64,000 nucleotides of DNA from Epiperipatus broadwayi (Eukaryota; Onychophora; Udeonychophora; Euonychophora; Peripatidae): assembly GCA_028023455.1 (NCBI GenBank), contig JAQFVV010006272.1:3761127-3825126 (forward strand), written 5' to 3'. The position numbers were made by a program, and so were the translations under genes. How positions within the stretch are numbered: position 1 is the stretch's first letter; the number at the start of each line of letters is the position of its first letter. This document shows positions 46,180 to 58,154 of the stretch, piece by piece. Below the pieces are notes generated by a model. That model saw only the letters and a program-made list of their open reading frames with translations. It ran no database searches and was not told the origin of the DNA.

Positions 46180-47170
46180 CATTACAATTGTTTAACTTTT
46201 AAAAAAATTGCATAATCAGAACAATAGAAATTATAATTTTTTATTTTAACAATTTTGTTAACCAAGAATTTTTTCTGAATCAACATATTTGCACAATGTG
46301 CCCACATATTATTTTTCAAACTTTGACTATAAATGTCAAATTTATTTGAAGATTTAGATTTACTACTTGGAGAAATTTTACAATACAAACATCAAAATAT
46401 TTTTGTTAAACATAAAATTATAGGCATTTAATGCCATTGTTCTGAGTCAATAACAATGTATTTAGTAATGTTCCATCTGCAATATAGAAAGCATTGCATC
46501 ATATCCGTTTTTTATTTGAAATTGGATTTATTTGCTTCAATACATCAATTTAGTCACTAATATGTTGTATATATTAATCTTGATAGCATGCATCTCAGAT
46601 TTCTTTTCAATAATGGACTCATTATTTGATATTTTTCCCTTGCACTCATAGTTCTTATCACCATAACCAAATTTACCTATCATATTTTTATCTTTCATGA
46701 ATTAAAGTTTCCCATGATAATTTTAAAATGTTGCTGAGTGAGAACAAAAGCACTTTGTGTAAAAGAGTCATTTACTTTTTTATCACAGTGAGAAATTTTG
46801 GGGCATAAACCTGAATTTTTTTTATTTAGTAACTTCCATTAATATGAATATCTAATTTTCTATTTTGTCTGATATATCATCAACCTCCATAATATTATTA
46901 TTGTATTTTTTGTTTATAATGAATCCTACTTCATTTGTACTCTCAATATCCATGACTTTGTAGTAAAGTAGATGTCCATTTTCAAATCAATTGTCTCTTC
47001 ATCTTTTATTTAATTTTACAAAATTCAATAATAATAGCCCATTTAATATTAGTTAGTTTTTCCTTCATTTCATGCAATCTTCCTTCACTTGGAAGCAATC
47101 TGATAGCCTATGTCCATTCAAAGAATTCTTGATATCTTATGTTTTGACTTCCAATTGCAATCTTGGCTGA
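46180..47170 (-). mobile_element. RTE-type LINE endonuclease fragment
   Basis: Minus strand: LHEMKEKLTNIKWAIIIEFC (about 47085-47025) matches the 'v..emkr.nidiLgisEtkw' start of the endonuclease. KKYNNIMEVDDISDKIE (about 46920-46870) matches 'nkk....v.e...iSDRi'. KKFRFMPQ (about 46825) matches 'iqvYaPt'. FKIIMGNFNS (about 46715-46685) is the 'iimGDFNaK' catalytic block. A 68-residue open frame at 46182-46388 follows without recognisable motif. No reverse transcriptase is attached. Confidence 0.68.
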
Positions 47171-47174
47171 GGAC

Positions 47175-48285
47175 TTTACAGCCTTCTGGAAATAAGTCTG
47201 TAATTTTGTCTTATCAGTTGTGATTGTAAATATCTAAAAAAATATTATTCATATACATTCTGCCTTCAAAAAAATTGCAATTGGTGTTTCAGTTAAGAAT
47301 TGTCAGACAATTGAGAAGAAAGATTATAATGATTTAAAAAAAAAAAACCTGAAAATTAAAAAGCTAGTAAAATCATTATGCTTGCTGGTATATGTTAGTT
47401 AATATTTCATCCACATTTAGTTATTATATGAATAGTCATATAGCATTAATATATGCAATAACAAGATTGTGTGGAGTGAATATAAGAAATTTTCTCTGTT
47501 CATTTCCTTTTCATTAAAAATAAATTCCTTTCTGCAGCCATTTATTCTGTATAAAATATCTAAACTTCAATCTTTTTATGCAATTTGTATTTATTTTCTT
47601 TCATTGAATACTCATCTCACATTTTATAATTATAATGAAAACATTAAAGAATAATATTTCACCCATTTTATAATTGTACTTAGATCTTTTTAAATATTGG
47701 TTACTTGTTCACTCATCTTATTTCAAATTTACATATTACTTGTCACATATATCCCTGAACATATCTGACACTAGGCAACACTTCTCTTTCACCTGTTTTA
47801 TTTTTAATAAAATAAAAAATAATAATTAATTGTTGTAAAGAATGTAGTCCATCTTAGAGGATACAAAATATCTTAGAACCCTATTGGTGAAAACTAAATA
47901 TACATGCATGCTAGTATAATTTGACATGGCTTACAGGGTAGTATTTTAACATGTAGATGAAATATAAAACAAAGTTTGTAGGGATAGTATCTTTTTTATA
48001 ATGTTGTCTGTTCTCTACACCTATAGTAAAATTTTAGAGAAAATAAATTAAATATTTTATTTTACTTGCTAATTTTTAGTTTATTAACTGAAGATTTATA
48101 TTGTATAATATGATCAAAACATCTATGTTTCATTTTATCTATTAAATACAATGCAGCATAAATTCATATCATTTCATAAATATAAGCTAAATTTATTGAA
48201 TATTTGTGGATTAAAATAACCAAGTATGTTATTTGTTAAAATATCTTGTGAAAATTTTAATAACATCAAAAGCACCAATATTAAG
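47175..48285. other. A+T-rich spacer
   Basis: No element recognised. A 61-codon frame (47469-47654, +) looks random. Confidence 0.4.
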
Positions 48286-48289
48286 ATGA

Positions 48290-51200
48290 AACCAATAAAA
48301 GACATTAATTTCAAAAATGGTGATATTAACTTTCTAGAAACTGAAGACAATGAAAAAAATGCTTATGGACACTGAAAAATCACAACCAATATTTGAGAAA
48401 CATCTGTAAAGAAAAAGAAGAAAGAATTATCTTCTCAAATTACTAATGAAGAAAAAAATGCTTTCCATAGTTTTACACAATAAGAAAATGTGGTCAGATA
48501 AAGAAAACTTATTAACACTCCCAGATCAATCACATTCAATGTAAATCCAAAAATTCCAAAGTATCTTTAAATTGATGTCAACACTCTTGCTAAATTAAAT
48601 AACTAGTAGTGTCAAGCATTGAATAATGGTCAATTTTCTCTATTATTCATTTCATAAATCCAGCATCTAATGAATTTTTATTTGATCATTCTACACATTC
48701 AGATTATATTGAGGCTCTAGATAAAATAGGACTAATCAATAAAATCATCTACATTTCTTTGTTACTCTCAAAATATTTTTAGTAATCATATATCAAGACA
48801 AAATTAAAACTAAAAACATATCCAAATGTTAAATAGCAGTGATATCAATTATGTTTTTAAAAACTCAAACTCTGTCATCTAACGAAAAATAATACATATA
48901 TCTATGTGTTTGAAAAATAAATATTTTTCAAAACTTTAGAAAATGTTATAACTGTCCTTCAATAAAATACCGCAATGATCAAAGTTAACAATAAAGCAAT
49001 TCAAATAAATAATTTCGTTTTCATTTTAAAAATAGAAAAAAAATAAAACATCTGAAGATGTACTTATGATTGATAGATTTCCATGCACAGGGCAAATCAA
49101 AGAAAGACTATCTGGATGTTTTAAATATTATAGATAGACCATGGCACATTGCATTCAGTTCTCCAATAAATAAATGTACTAATTGATGACTCCTTGATAA
49201 AATTGGGGACAGGTGCCATATGCCCCTTAATTCATCATGGTCTCAAATCATGACCCATATAAATATCAATTCAGAATCTCATAATGAAAACAATAATGAC
49301 ATAATTCTACAGTGTGGTAAAAATATAGGTAATCTTAAGCAATGCAACAATAAAAATTTATCTAATGCAATTTGCTTTATTAACTGTAAAATCAAAAGTC
49401 CTAACAAAATTAAGTAATCAAAAGATTTCAAAACGATATCAATCCATCTATTTACATAGTTGAATAAAATCAAATAAATCACCTCACACCTCTAGTAGGT
49501 CAAATAAATCACCATCTGAATTATCCTCTAAAGATAATGAAACATCACTCTTAAAAGAATGACAAATTCTATTTTTAAAAAAAACACACAAAAAATAAAA
49601 TAAAAATAATTCTACACTGTAGATGATGAGAAACAAATAAGAAGTAAAAGGATTTTGGAAACTCTGATTATGAACAAATAATATCAGAACCTCACAATCA
49701 ACATCCTACACACTAGCCAGTAAAGCCATAAAAATTGCAGCCCTTAATGTTAGGGGATTAAATACCTGAGCTAAAGTGCACAAATTTATCAGATTCTTTA
49801 GTACAATATATTTTGGTATACTAGTAATTACGGAAACAAAATTTAATTGTAGTACAAATTTATATGCCATTTCTTTTTTTTAAATAATTATCTGTAAAAG
49901 GTATTATGATTTTAATCAATAAAAAAACATCTGAATCAATAAATGTACTCAAAGCAACAGAAATATATTTAATTATACCTCTTGGTATCTCAAACATCAA
50001 AATCATTCTCTGTCCTTATTATTTATTCCAGAGAGAAAAAAATTGGGAAAACAATTAGCCAAACATAATACTATTAAGCAATAATCCATTCACCATATAT
50101 CATAATGGGGATTTTTAACTGCCAAGTTCAACACTTTTCACAAGAATTAAGTCAATTTCTGTTATCACATAATATGAATACCTCTGTAAAGTACTTGCCA
50201 AATAACTCATATTCATTTCCAAATAGCAATTTATATTAACAATGATTGATTACAATCTTCACCTAATCTCTGGCTAAATTCTAAATTTACTACCACATTA
50301 ATATTTTTCACTGACCATAATATGGTTAAAATGAATTTAATACCAAACATTATAAAAAAATCAAATTTCAATACACATATTAAAAAAAATACCAGTTAAT
50401 TTACAATCCAATGCCAATGGTTTGTCAAAAATTATTATTAATGACTTTACATTCAATAAATAGAATTATGAGACATTTACAGTCCATCAGTCAAAGCATT
50501 TATGCAAATCAAAGAATATTTCATCAAATTATGCCAGGTATTATATGGAAATAATCACAATCATATTAAAAAACAATTTGTCTATTTGGTAACACTAGTG
50601 GAAAAATTAATTAAAAATTCACTGTAATAAATTATAAGCATCATTCAAGAAGATATGTAGACACTTAAATTCAGAAATATAATTCAGTCATGTAATAAGT
50701 TGGACTGTATAACTATGAAATATGTCCACCCAAGATTATATTACCCAAGAATCATTCAAATACTAAAAGAATAATATGGTAACATTCTAGACAGAAATCA
50801 TGTCAATCATACAAATTAGAAATAATTCAAATATCTATAAAATAATAAAAAGCTATCATCATGGTACTGGTTTTAAAACTAGATACCACAATCTGCTCTG
50901 ATTTCTATTTAAAATGTGACTTAACAAATAATCACACTAAAATCTGCAATATCATTAGCATTTTCACATCTTACATACACAAATCCTTCTAGTGCTTGAT
51001 AACCAATCATTTGATAAATTTCGTTAACTCATTAAATGTTGAGTATGTGACAGTCCAGGTATTATCAAATATAATATTTATTGTAGTGAAGAACAATCAT
51101 TCCATAAGTCCGCTTAAGACTCAACTAAGGCTTATAACTGTTGAAGATAAAACATGCTAAAATATTTATTAGAATATTACTAACTAAATCCCTAGCCTTT

Positions 51201-52480
51201 TTAACAAATAAATTATTCTCTTCCCACTATTCTATTTCTGGAAGACATAGTTATCATGCAATATTGGCAGAACCTCAATTTTCTAGCTAAACACATAACT
51301 AATATTATCACCAAAACCCAACACTCATTTGGAAACTAATAAATTATATAAAAAATAGATCAGCAGGAATAAAAAAAAATTATAAGACTCTTTTTAATAT
51401 TTTGGATTTCAAAAGGTGTTGTTCAATAATCTCTTCTTTCTCCTGTTTTATTTAACATCTACATTGACAGTTGTCATATAATTACCAGAGAATTTTCTAT
51501 TATTTTTATTATTGAGAAATGCTTAAAAATAATTTGAAGACTAATTGGATCATATCAGGAGTTAAATCTGTGGGTTGTCTAATATTAACAGGAAAAAATA
51601 TCTCAACAATGTTTACAGTTGTGTCATCTAAATTTCTTGGTATTTTAATATGTACTTCAATCACCAAACCAATTTGTAAAATGATAAATTAATCTCCAAT
51701 AAATTCTTGACTGAATTAACTTTTAATCTGATTAAATGATACTAACAACAAAAGTTAAAATAGTTGATTCCATTTTCAAAGTCTTTTGGCACACTATATA
51801 CCTTAGAATTTATAACCAATATAACAATTGCATATATTAGTAGATATATAAATAATTGTTTATGGGGAAAAGAATCAGAACATTTATCATACAATATTTT
51901 AAGAATGTTAACCATAAATACTGATCTTGGATTAATTGAAATCATTTTGTCACTTCATAAAAGTTAGGTCATTTGGAAAAATACATAATGGCCCTCTATT
52001 TGACATATCTATTTTTCTAATTATTGGCCATCTAATATAGCAAAATATGTGGTGAGATCATATAAAGAGATGTAACTCAAATTTCATACAAAGATCAAAT
52101 ATTGATGAACCATCCCAAAATTCAATTATTATGTCAATTAGTAATCTATTCATCCACAAAAATGTTTAGAAAATATGTTATTAGATAAATCATTGATTTA
52201 TACAAGTATCAAATTTTTGTACAATGTGTTCCCAACTATAATGTTTTTCAACAAGACTTATAAGATGGTCGTTTAATACATTTGTGTATTATGTGGATTC
52301 GACAAAAAAACTTTTCTACATATTATTGATTATTATCTCTTTTTCAATAAAATCAAATTTAATCCTCTACAATAATCCATTAAGAAAAATGTTGATATTA
52401 AATTGTTTTATAGGTAACAAAAAGATAATATGATTTGTATTACCATTTCTGAGATTTACATGGCTAGTGAACTATAAGGC
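48290..52480 (+). mobile_element. L1/Tx1-type LINE remnant
   Basis: The endonuclease begins at about 49731 with KIAALNVRGLNT, the 'ikiatlNvrGLn' start, followed by ILVITETKFN (about 49816), which matches 'ifflTETkl'. A further block near 50300, DHNMVKMNL, matches 'SDHnmv'. The reverse transcriptase is badly worn, but near 51440-51465 PVLFNIYIDSC matches 'LSPlLFnIyid' after one frameshift. At 51764-51967 a frame contains INNCLWGKESEHLSYNIL, matching 'i..FLWg.k..ris...L'. The upstream part (48.3-49.7 kb) may hold ORF1, with possible remnants of a CCHC-type segment near 49.1 kb. Length and order suggest an originally near-complete element. Confidence 0.62.
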
Positions 52481-52484
52481 AATT

Positions 52485-53595
52485 TTCCAAAACGTACATT
52501 ATTATTATGTACAATAGTTTTATGGGGGAAACAATTTTATATAGACTTATAATGAGCCTATAGGGACTATTAACTCGTAGGATTCGCTAACCACACTAGC
52601 GTCAATGTAGAATTGCTTTTTATGTAATAATACATTTGGGTACCTATGTTGAGAGCCAAATTACTGTTTGTAATTAAAATAAATTATTTTTAAAAATAAA
52701 ATACGACACGTAATATTATTTTTAAAAATAATAATTTGAAATTGTATTTTCGTAATTGTTGTTTAAAATCTAAATAACATACTTTATAAGAAGATAAAGT
52801 TTATTTTGTACTTTAATGAACTAGCGTATAGTTATTTACTTTTACTTTTGATGAATGTATTTGAACAATAAATGGTGTTAAGCTTTTGCAATTTATAAAA
52901 TCTCTAAATTTAATCTTAAATATGTATATTTTCATGTTCAGTCCTGCGAAATTGGCACTGTTAGAATAAATAGTGGGTTTTTTGTTTTTTTTTAAAAAAA
53001 AGGCAGTTCAATCACTATCTTACAAAAATAAATGAGGCATTATTCCTGTAAATAAGCTTTTGAGAATATACAAGCCGCTTTAAACTGGTATAATCTGTCA
53101 GTTTCTAGAAAACTCGGCAGTATTGTCTAATACCCAGTAATTGCCTGGAGATTCTATGTACTAAACTCTTAATTACTTTTATATATATAAAGCAGCTTTG
53201 TGTTCAAAGATATTACATTAATTTTGAAAAATGGAAAAAAAATTTTTTTTAATAATAATTACTTTAGTAAATACTTAAATGTCTGAGTTGACAAGTCTTA
53301 GAAAGGTATATGTAAATATATGTTTACACGTACATTTAATTTATTTTGGGCTGTAAAAAAAAATTACTATTAATGGAAAAGATATTCTTTGATTCGTATT
53401 TAATTTAAAAGAACTGAGCAGAGCAATATTTATATCAAAGATTCATATCATGACTCAGTACTATGTGGTTATTTATATAGTTATCGAGCTTGGATGGGAT
53501 TAGTCAGTGGTGTGAGTATAATAATGGCTTTTTACCTCTGAATTTAAAAACAAGAACCACGATAGACTTTCTTATTGGTTGAATTTGATAGTTCT
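52485..53595. other. Spacer of mixed complexity, no gene recognised
   Basis: Two stretches (about 52555-52660 and 53040-53170) have more balanced composition than their surroundings, but no domain, tRNA or repeat landmark could be read. Confidence 0.35.
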
Positions 53596-54160
53596 TGAGT
53601 GAAATATGAGGTAAGTTTTTTTGAAAGCAGGATAAATGTATGTTTGGAAGATATTTTTAAATATTGTTAATCATGGCAGACAAAATCAAATGCTGGTTCT
53701 TGTTCTCTGGAGGCTGTAAAATCTTAGCAGATGGAAAGTACTAAGAAAATATTGATTGTGGACCTAAGATGACATTCAATGATGATCTAAAACTGCAGAT
53801 CACTTTCAAGAAGATTACATGAATTAGAAAAATAAATTGTCTAATATTAAATAAGACATCATTGGACCTTACGAAGATTTAAAAAGTGACATGGAATTTA
53901 CTATAAAGAATATTGGAAGTCCAGGTGGTATGAAATTCATAATAAATAAAAAATAAACATATTGTGGAGATTGATGATATAAGATGCCAAATGCATATAA
54001 TTGTGGTTTATATCCTTAAAAGTTCTTGTTATAATGTAAAAATTTTAATGCTAGAATTGGAAAATTAGTGGTGTAGTGAATTAGGCTGTGGTGACAGATA
54101 AAATGGGAGAATTTAATGCTAAAACTGGAAACTAATATTATTAATAGCAGAAAATAAAAT

Positions 54161-55625
54161 TAAATCTAATATTATGAAGTGTTGAAAATTTTTGAAATTA
54201 TTAAAGTGGAATCAGTCTCTGATGATACACTATTTCTTAAATATTATAAATCTTCACACACTCGCCTGACAGTAAGAGTTTAAAAAAAACTTAAGTGAAT
54301 CACTTAAGTTTAGAGCATATTTGTATATACACCAATTCTCACTGACCATGTTTAAATTAGGGCTTGAGCCTATTGTGTGCTTGATGTTATAATTAAATAT
54401 CGAATTGTATAAATTTAGTTAACCTATCATAGGAGAAAGACAATGTCTTATTTTAACCCACCTATTATTAGAATTATATGACTTATAAATGTAAATCTAT
54501 TATTATAAAATGCTGAAAATTTTTGAAATTATTAAAGTGGAATGCAACCTCTGATAATGCACTATTTTTTAAATATTATAAATCTCCCCATATTCGCCTG
54601 CCAGTAAGAGTTTAAAAAACTTAAATGAATCACTTTAGTTGAGAGCATATTTGAATATGCACTATATCACTGACATCTTTAAATCAGGGCTTGAGTCTAT
54701 TGTATACCTGATAATATAATAAAAAATATTGAATTGTTCAAATTTCATTAACTTATCACAGGGGAAAGTTAGTGTCTCATTTTTAACCACCTACAATTAG
54801 ACTTATATGACTTATAAATGTAAATCTATTATTATAAAGTGCTGAAAAATTTTGAGGAAGTCTTTTCCTGTGATAGGTTAACTAAATTTATACAATTTAA
54901 TATTTAATTATAACATCAGGCACACAATATACTCAAGCCCTGATTTAAGTATGGTCAGTGAGAGATGCTGTATATACAAATATGCTCAAAACTTAAGTGA
55001 TTCACTTAAGTTTTTTAAACTCTTACTGGCAGGTGAGTACACAGAGATTTATAATATGTAAGAAAGAGTGCATTATCGGAGGTTGACTTTTGCCAATACA
55101 CATCACATGGCTCCTCACTGATGAAGGCTACAAGCCAGAAACTAGTCTGAGGATATTGGATGAGTAGGCTCTAGATGAGGATTTTATGCACAAGCCTTCT
55201 GACATCCATTTATTACTCTAGATTGCTGTGTGTGACAATACGTATAGTGAGTTTTGCCTGTTTTAAGGTTGACTTCTGCTTTAATAATTTCAAAAATTTT
55301 CAGTGCTTTATAATAATAGATTTACATTTATAAGTTATATAAGTCTAATTGTAGATGGTTAAAAATGAGATACTGTCTTTCTCCTGCAATAGTTTAACTA
55401 AATTTGTACAATTTAATATTTGATTATAACATCAGGCACATAATAGACTCAAGCACTGATTTAAGTATGATCAGTGAGAGTTGGTGTATCTACAAATACA
55501 CTCTAAACTTAAGACATTCATTTAAGTTTTTTAAACTCTTACTGGTGGCCGAGTGTGTGGAGATTTATAATATTTAAGAAATAGTGTATTATCAGAGATT
55601 CCACTTTTGCTTTAATAATTTTAAA
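54161..55625. repeat. Four-copy array of a ~330-bp unit, two forward and two inverted
   Basis: Forward copies begin at about 54164 and 54496 (period ~331 bp). A few bases of a third forward start follow (54823-54855), then the orientation flips and two inverted copies run to 55625 (period ~331 bp, from the matching GCTTTAATAATT at 55278 and 55609). Each unit carries TTTTTGAAATTATTAAAG, AGTAAGAGTTTAAAAAA, a palindrome ACTTAAGTGAATCACTTAAG, a TCACTGACC-like block and TTAACCTATCA. Copies are 80-88% alike. The whole is a large imperfect palindrome centred near 54857. No coding frame. It sits inside an RTE LINE. Confidence 0.88.
55080..55279 (+). mobile_element. 172-bp insertion with 14-bp target-site duplication, hammerhead-like core
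   Basis: AGGTTGACTTTTGC (55080-55093) and AGGTTGACTTCTGC (55266-55279) differ at one base and flank 172 bp (55094-55265) that splits the third copy of the ~330-bp unit. Removing the insert restores continuity with the other copies. The insert contains CTGATGA (55118-55124), then GGCT-ACA-AGCC, then GAAA (55138-55141), the order of a hammerhead ribozyme core with an A/A mismatch at the base of stem II. Stem III and a cleavage site were not found, so activity is doubtful. The insert is likely a short retroposon. Confidence 0.6.
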
Positions 55626-57169
55626 AAATAAAATTATATATGAATTATTTCTTTAAGAAAAATGTTAAATAGCAAAAAACATGAAACATCATAGTGAAAG
55701 TAGAACAGGATTATATTATGTATTGACTGACAGAAAAATATATTTCAAGATTGTAATGTTTTTAATTCAACACAGAAATATATCAATTTAGTGAGATGTA
55801 AAAAAAGCTAGAAAGACAAAACGTTAAAAAAAGTATCTTCTACAGTTGCTATTCTTCAAAAACATTCCAGTGAATTTAAATTACAAATTCTTTACGGTTT
55901 TGAATTATTGATTGATTCAAATTTTACTGTGTTTAATGAGATAACTAATATTCTGTTAAGAACTCAGCAAAGATAGCTTGTGTGATAAAGAAACAATTCA
56001 CCACTAAAGTTTCAACTGAGAGGAAACAATATATAAAGAAAAAAAGACTACAAATATTTTTAAATGATACATTAAGAAGAATTAAATTTTTGGAGTTCTG
56101 TAAAATGGAATGAAAAAAATTAATAAAGATATAAAACAATATAATAGTAATGGCAAGGAAGACTATAAAAAGAATAAACTTTCAAATGTATAAACCAACA
56201 TTTTAATATTAGAAGAAAAATTATTTCAGTAATAAGAAAAGATGGAACTATTGCAAAAATGGAGGACAATATGAAATGTGTGAAGGAGTTTCACAAAGAA
56301 TTATATAACAATAAAAAATAAGAAAACTAAATAATTATTATAATTACTATGTCTTCTAATTTGCCAAGCATTTTAAATGAAGATATGAGACATGCAAATA
56401 AATTTATGAAGAAGGAAAAAGCTGAAGGAAATGATGGAAGTATTACTAGTATCTTAAAAGAAATAGGTTAAGAAATAGAAAAGTTGTTGGCAAAATTATT
56501 TACCAACTATCTAAATTATAAAAATGCATCAGATAATTGGAAAAAAGCAATAGTAATATTAATATTTAATGAAGGTGATAAAAATATTACAAGATATAGA
56601 CCTATCTTCTATCAGTTCTATAGTAAATTTTTACTAAGATAATTACAACTTGTCTATAATAAACTTTGGATCCAATCCAACCAACAGTAGATCATATTCA
56701 GGTATTGAGAAAGTTATAGAGAAGTTAAATAAATATTCATTGACATTATGCTTTGAATTTATAGATTATGAAAATGCATTTGAATCTATAAACATTTTCT
56801 TTGTATTCAAGCTTGGGATCATCAAGATATAGACCCATTCAATGATTGTATGTTAAAGAATATTTATCAAAATTCAACAGCAGTGATTAAGTTGTATTAT
56901 AACATTTAGAATATTGGCATTAATAAGAGTATATGACTGGTTGATTCTCCATTTTCAAACTTTTTGTAACAGTTTTGTAAATTATTTATGTTACATAGAT
57001 TTTGTAGTTGATATGATTGTGATTCTGGGCTCCAGAAAATGCTGCAAGAGTTTAATTCATTGCAGGATTAAAGTCTCCTTAAATTTAATTTCTCTGATAT
57101 ATAATCTTTCTTCTCATCACAGCAAGAAATTTTCTTATTATATGTAGCCATTTAATATATTATGTTTTT

Positions 57170-58150
57170 AAAGTTTTTTACAACTTTTTGGGATCAGATT
57201 TAAGACTCTATAAATTATCGACGCTTCTAGAAATATGTCCAACCCAACTTCATTTTAGTCTCTTAATTCATTCAATCTATTTGTTACCCAGTTATTTTGC
57301 TTTTGATCCCTTCTTGTTACTCATAACATACATATATCTGGAATTTGTTGAATGGTCTGGAATTCCTGAATTGTTTTTCTATTAGGTATCTCTCGCAAGT
57401 AAAAAACTGATAAAACATATTTTTTAGAAACCTTTTTTTAGAAATTTATAGGTATATTTCTTTTTAATATTAAATTAATTTTATCAAAAACATTCCATCC
57501 AAGTTTATTTACATGATTAATTTTATCCATTATATTTTTATTTGTATTAATAATCTGGTCAAAGTATTTGAAGTTTCTATGTTTTTTTTTTTCTAATTCA
57601 GGTTTATCAATTTTTATTATGTTCTGAAAAAATCCACTGAACATTACTTTAGTTTTTTAATAGGATACTTTTAATTTTATTTCTTTACTTTCATTTGATA
57701 ACTGTTGCCACTTTTCATGAAACTCTGAAGTATTATTTATAACAGTAATCACATCTGGTACAGAATCTAGATGACTTTAATAATCTTCATTTATTTTTTA
57801 CTCTTTTAATTTTTTATGTTAATTCACAAAACATATTTCATAAGACTGCTGTAAAAAGTTTTGGAGATATGAAATCACCATATCATATTTCTTTGTCAGT
57901 GTAATTCTAAGTGCCATAATGTAATCTTATCACTGTTGATGCATTTTGGTAAATATTTCTCAGAGTATGGTAATATCCTGAATTTATATCTTGAAAGCCC
58001 AGAGCTTTAATTACTGTGAAAATACTTATAGAATCCAACACCTTTTCATAATCTATAATTATAAAGCACGATGGCAACATACATTCATTTGTTCAAGCAT
58101 AAATAAATTCAATACTTTGGTTTCATTATGGATGTTCAGTCTTCATAATT
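57170..58150 (-). mobile_element. RTE-type LINE 3' half, converging on the previous element
   Basis: Minus strand: KLKVSY then KTKVMFSGF (about 57690-57640) is the 'lkmN.sKTKvM' block after the RT active site. NKNIMDKINHVNKLGWNVF (about 57560-57505) matches 'i..EI.rRi.lgw.aF', and RNIPINF then KKVSKKYVLSV (about 57455-57405) match 'ipi.lkrkvf...vLpvl'. FLEASIIYRVLNLIPKSCKK (about 57240-57180) is the C-terminal 'W..kiLeW.Pr..kR' block. The palm active site is damaged. It lies tail-to-tail with the plus-strand RTE that ends near 57.0 kb. Confidence 0.75.
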
Positions 58151-58154
58151 TATG

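Larger units (their letters stand above)
53600..57000 (+). mobile_element. RTE-type LINE, interrupted by an inverted repeat array
   Basis: The endonuclease catalytic block VTDKMGEFNAKTGN (54089-54133) is followed by a stop and then by the repeat array. After the array the LINE resumes near 55.97 kb: IACVIKKQFTTKVSTERKQY matches 'ia..kk....kls..T..L'. VIRKDGTIAKMEDNMK (about 56230) matches '...dG.ii..r.ei'. KKEKAEGNDGSITSILKEIG (about 56412-56470) matches 'k.gKA.G.DgI..E.lK.G'. KKAIVILIFNEGDK (about 56541-56582) is followed by RYRPI. CFEFIDYENAFESI (about 56751-56792) is the RT 'FiDYekAFDsi' motif. The region between the endonuclease motif and 55.6 kb is missing or replaced. Truncated near 57.0 kb. 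Confidence 0.85.
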
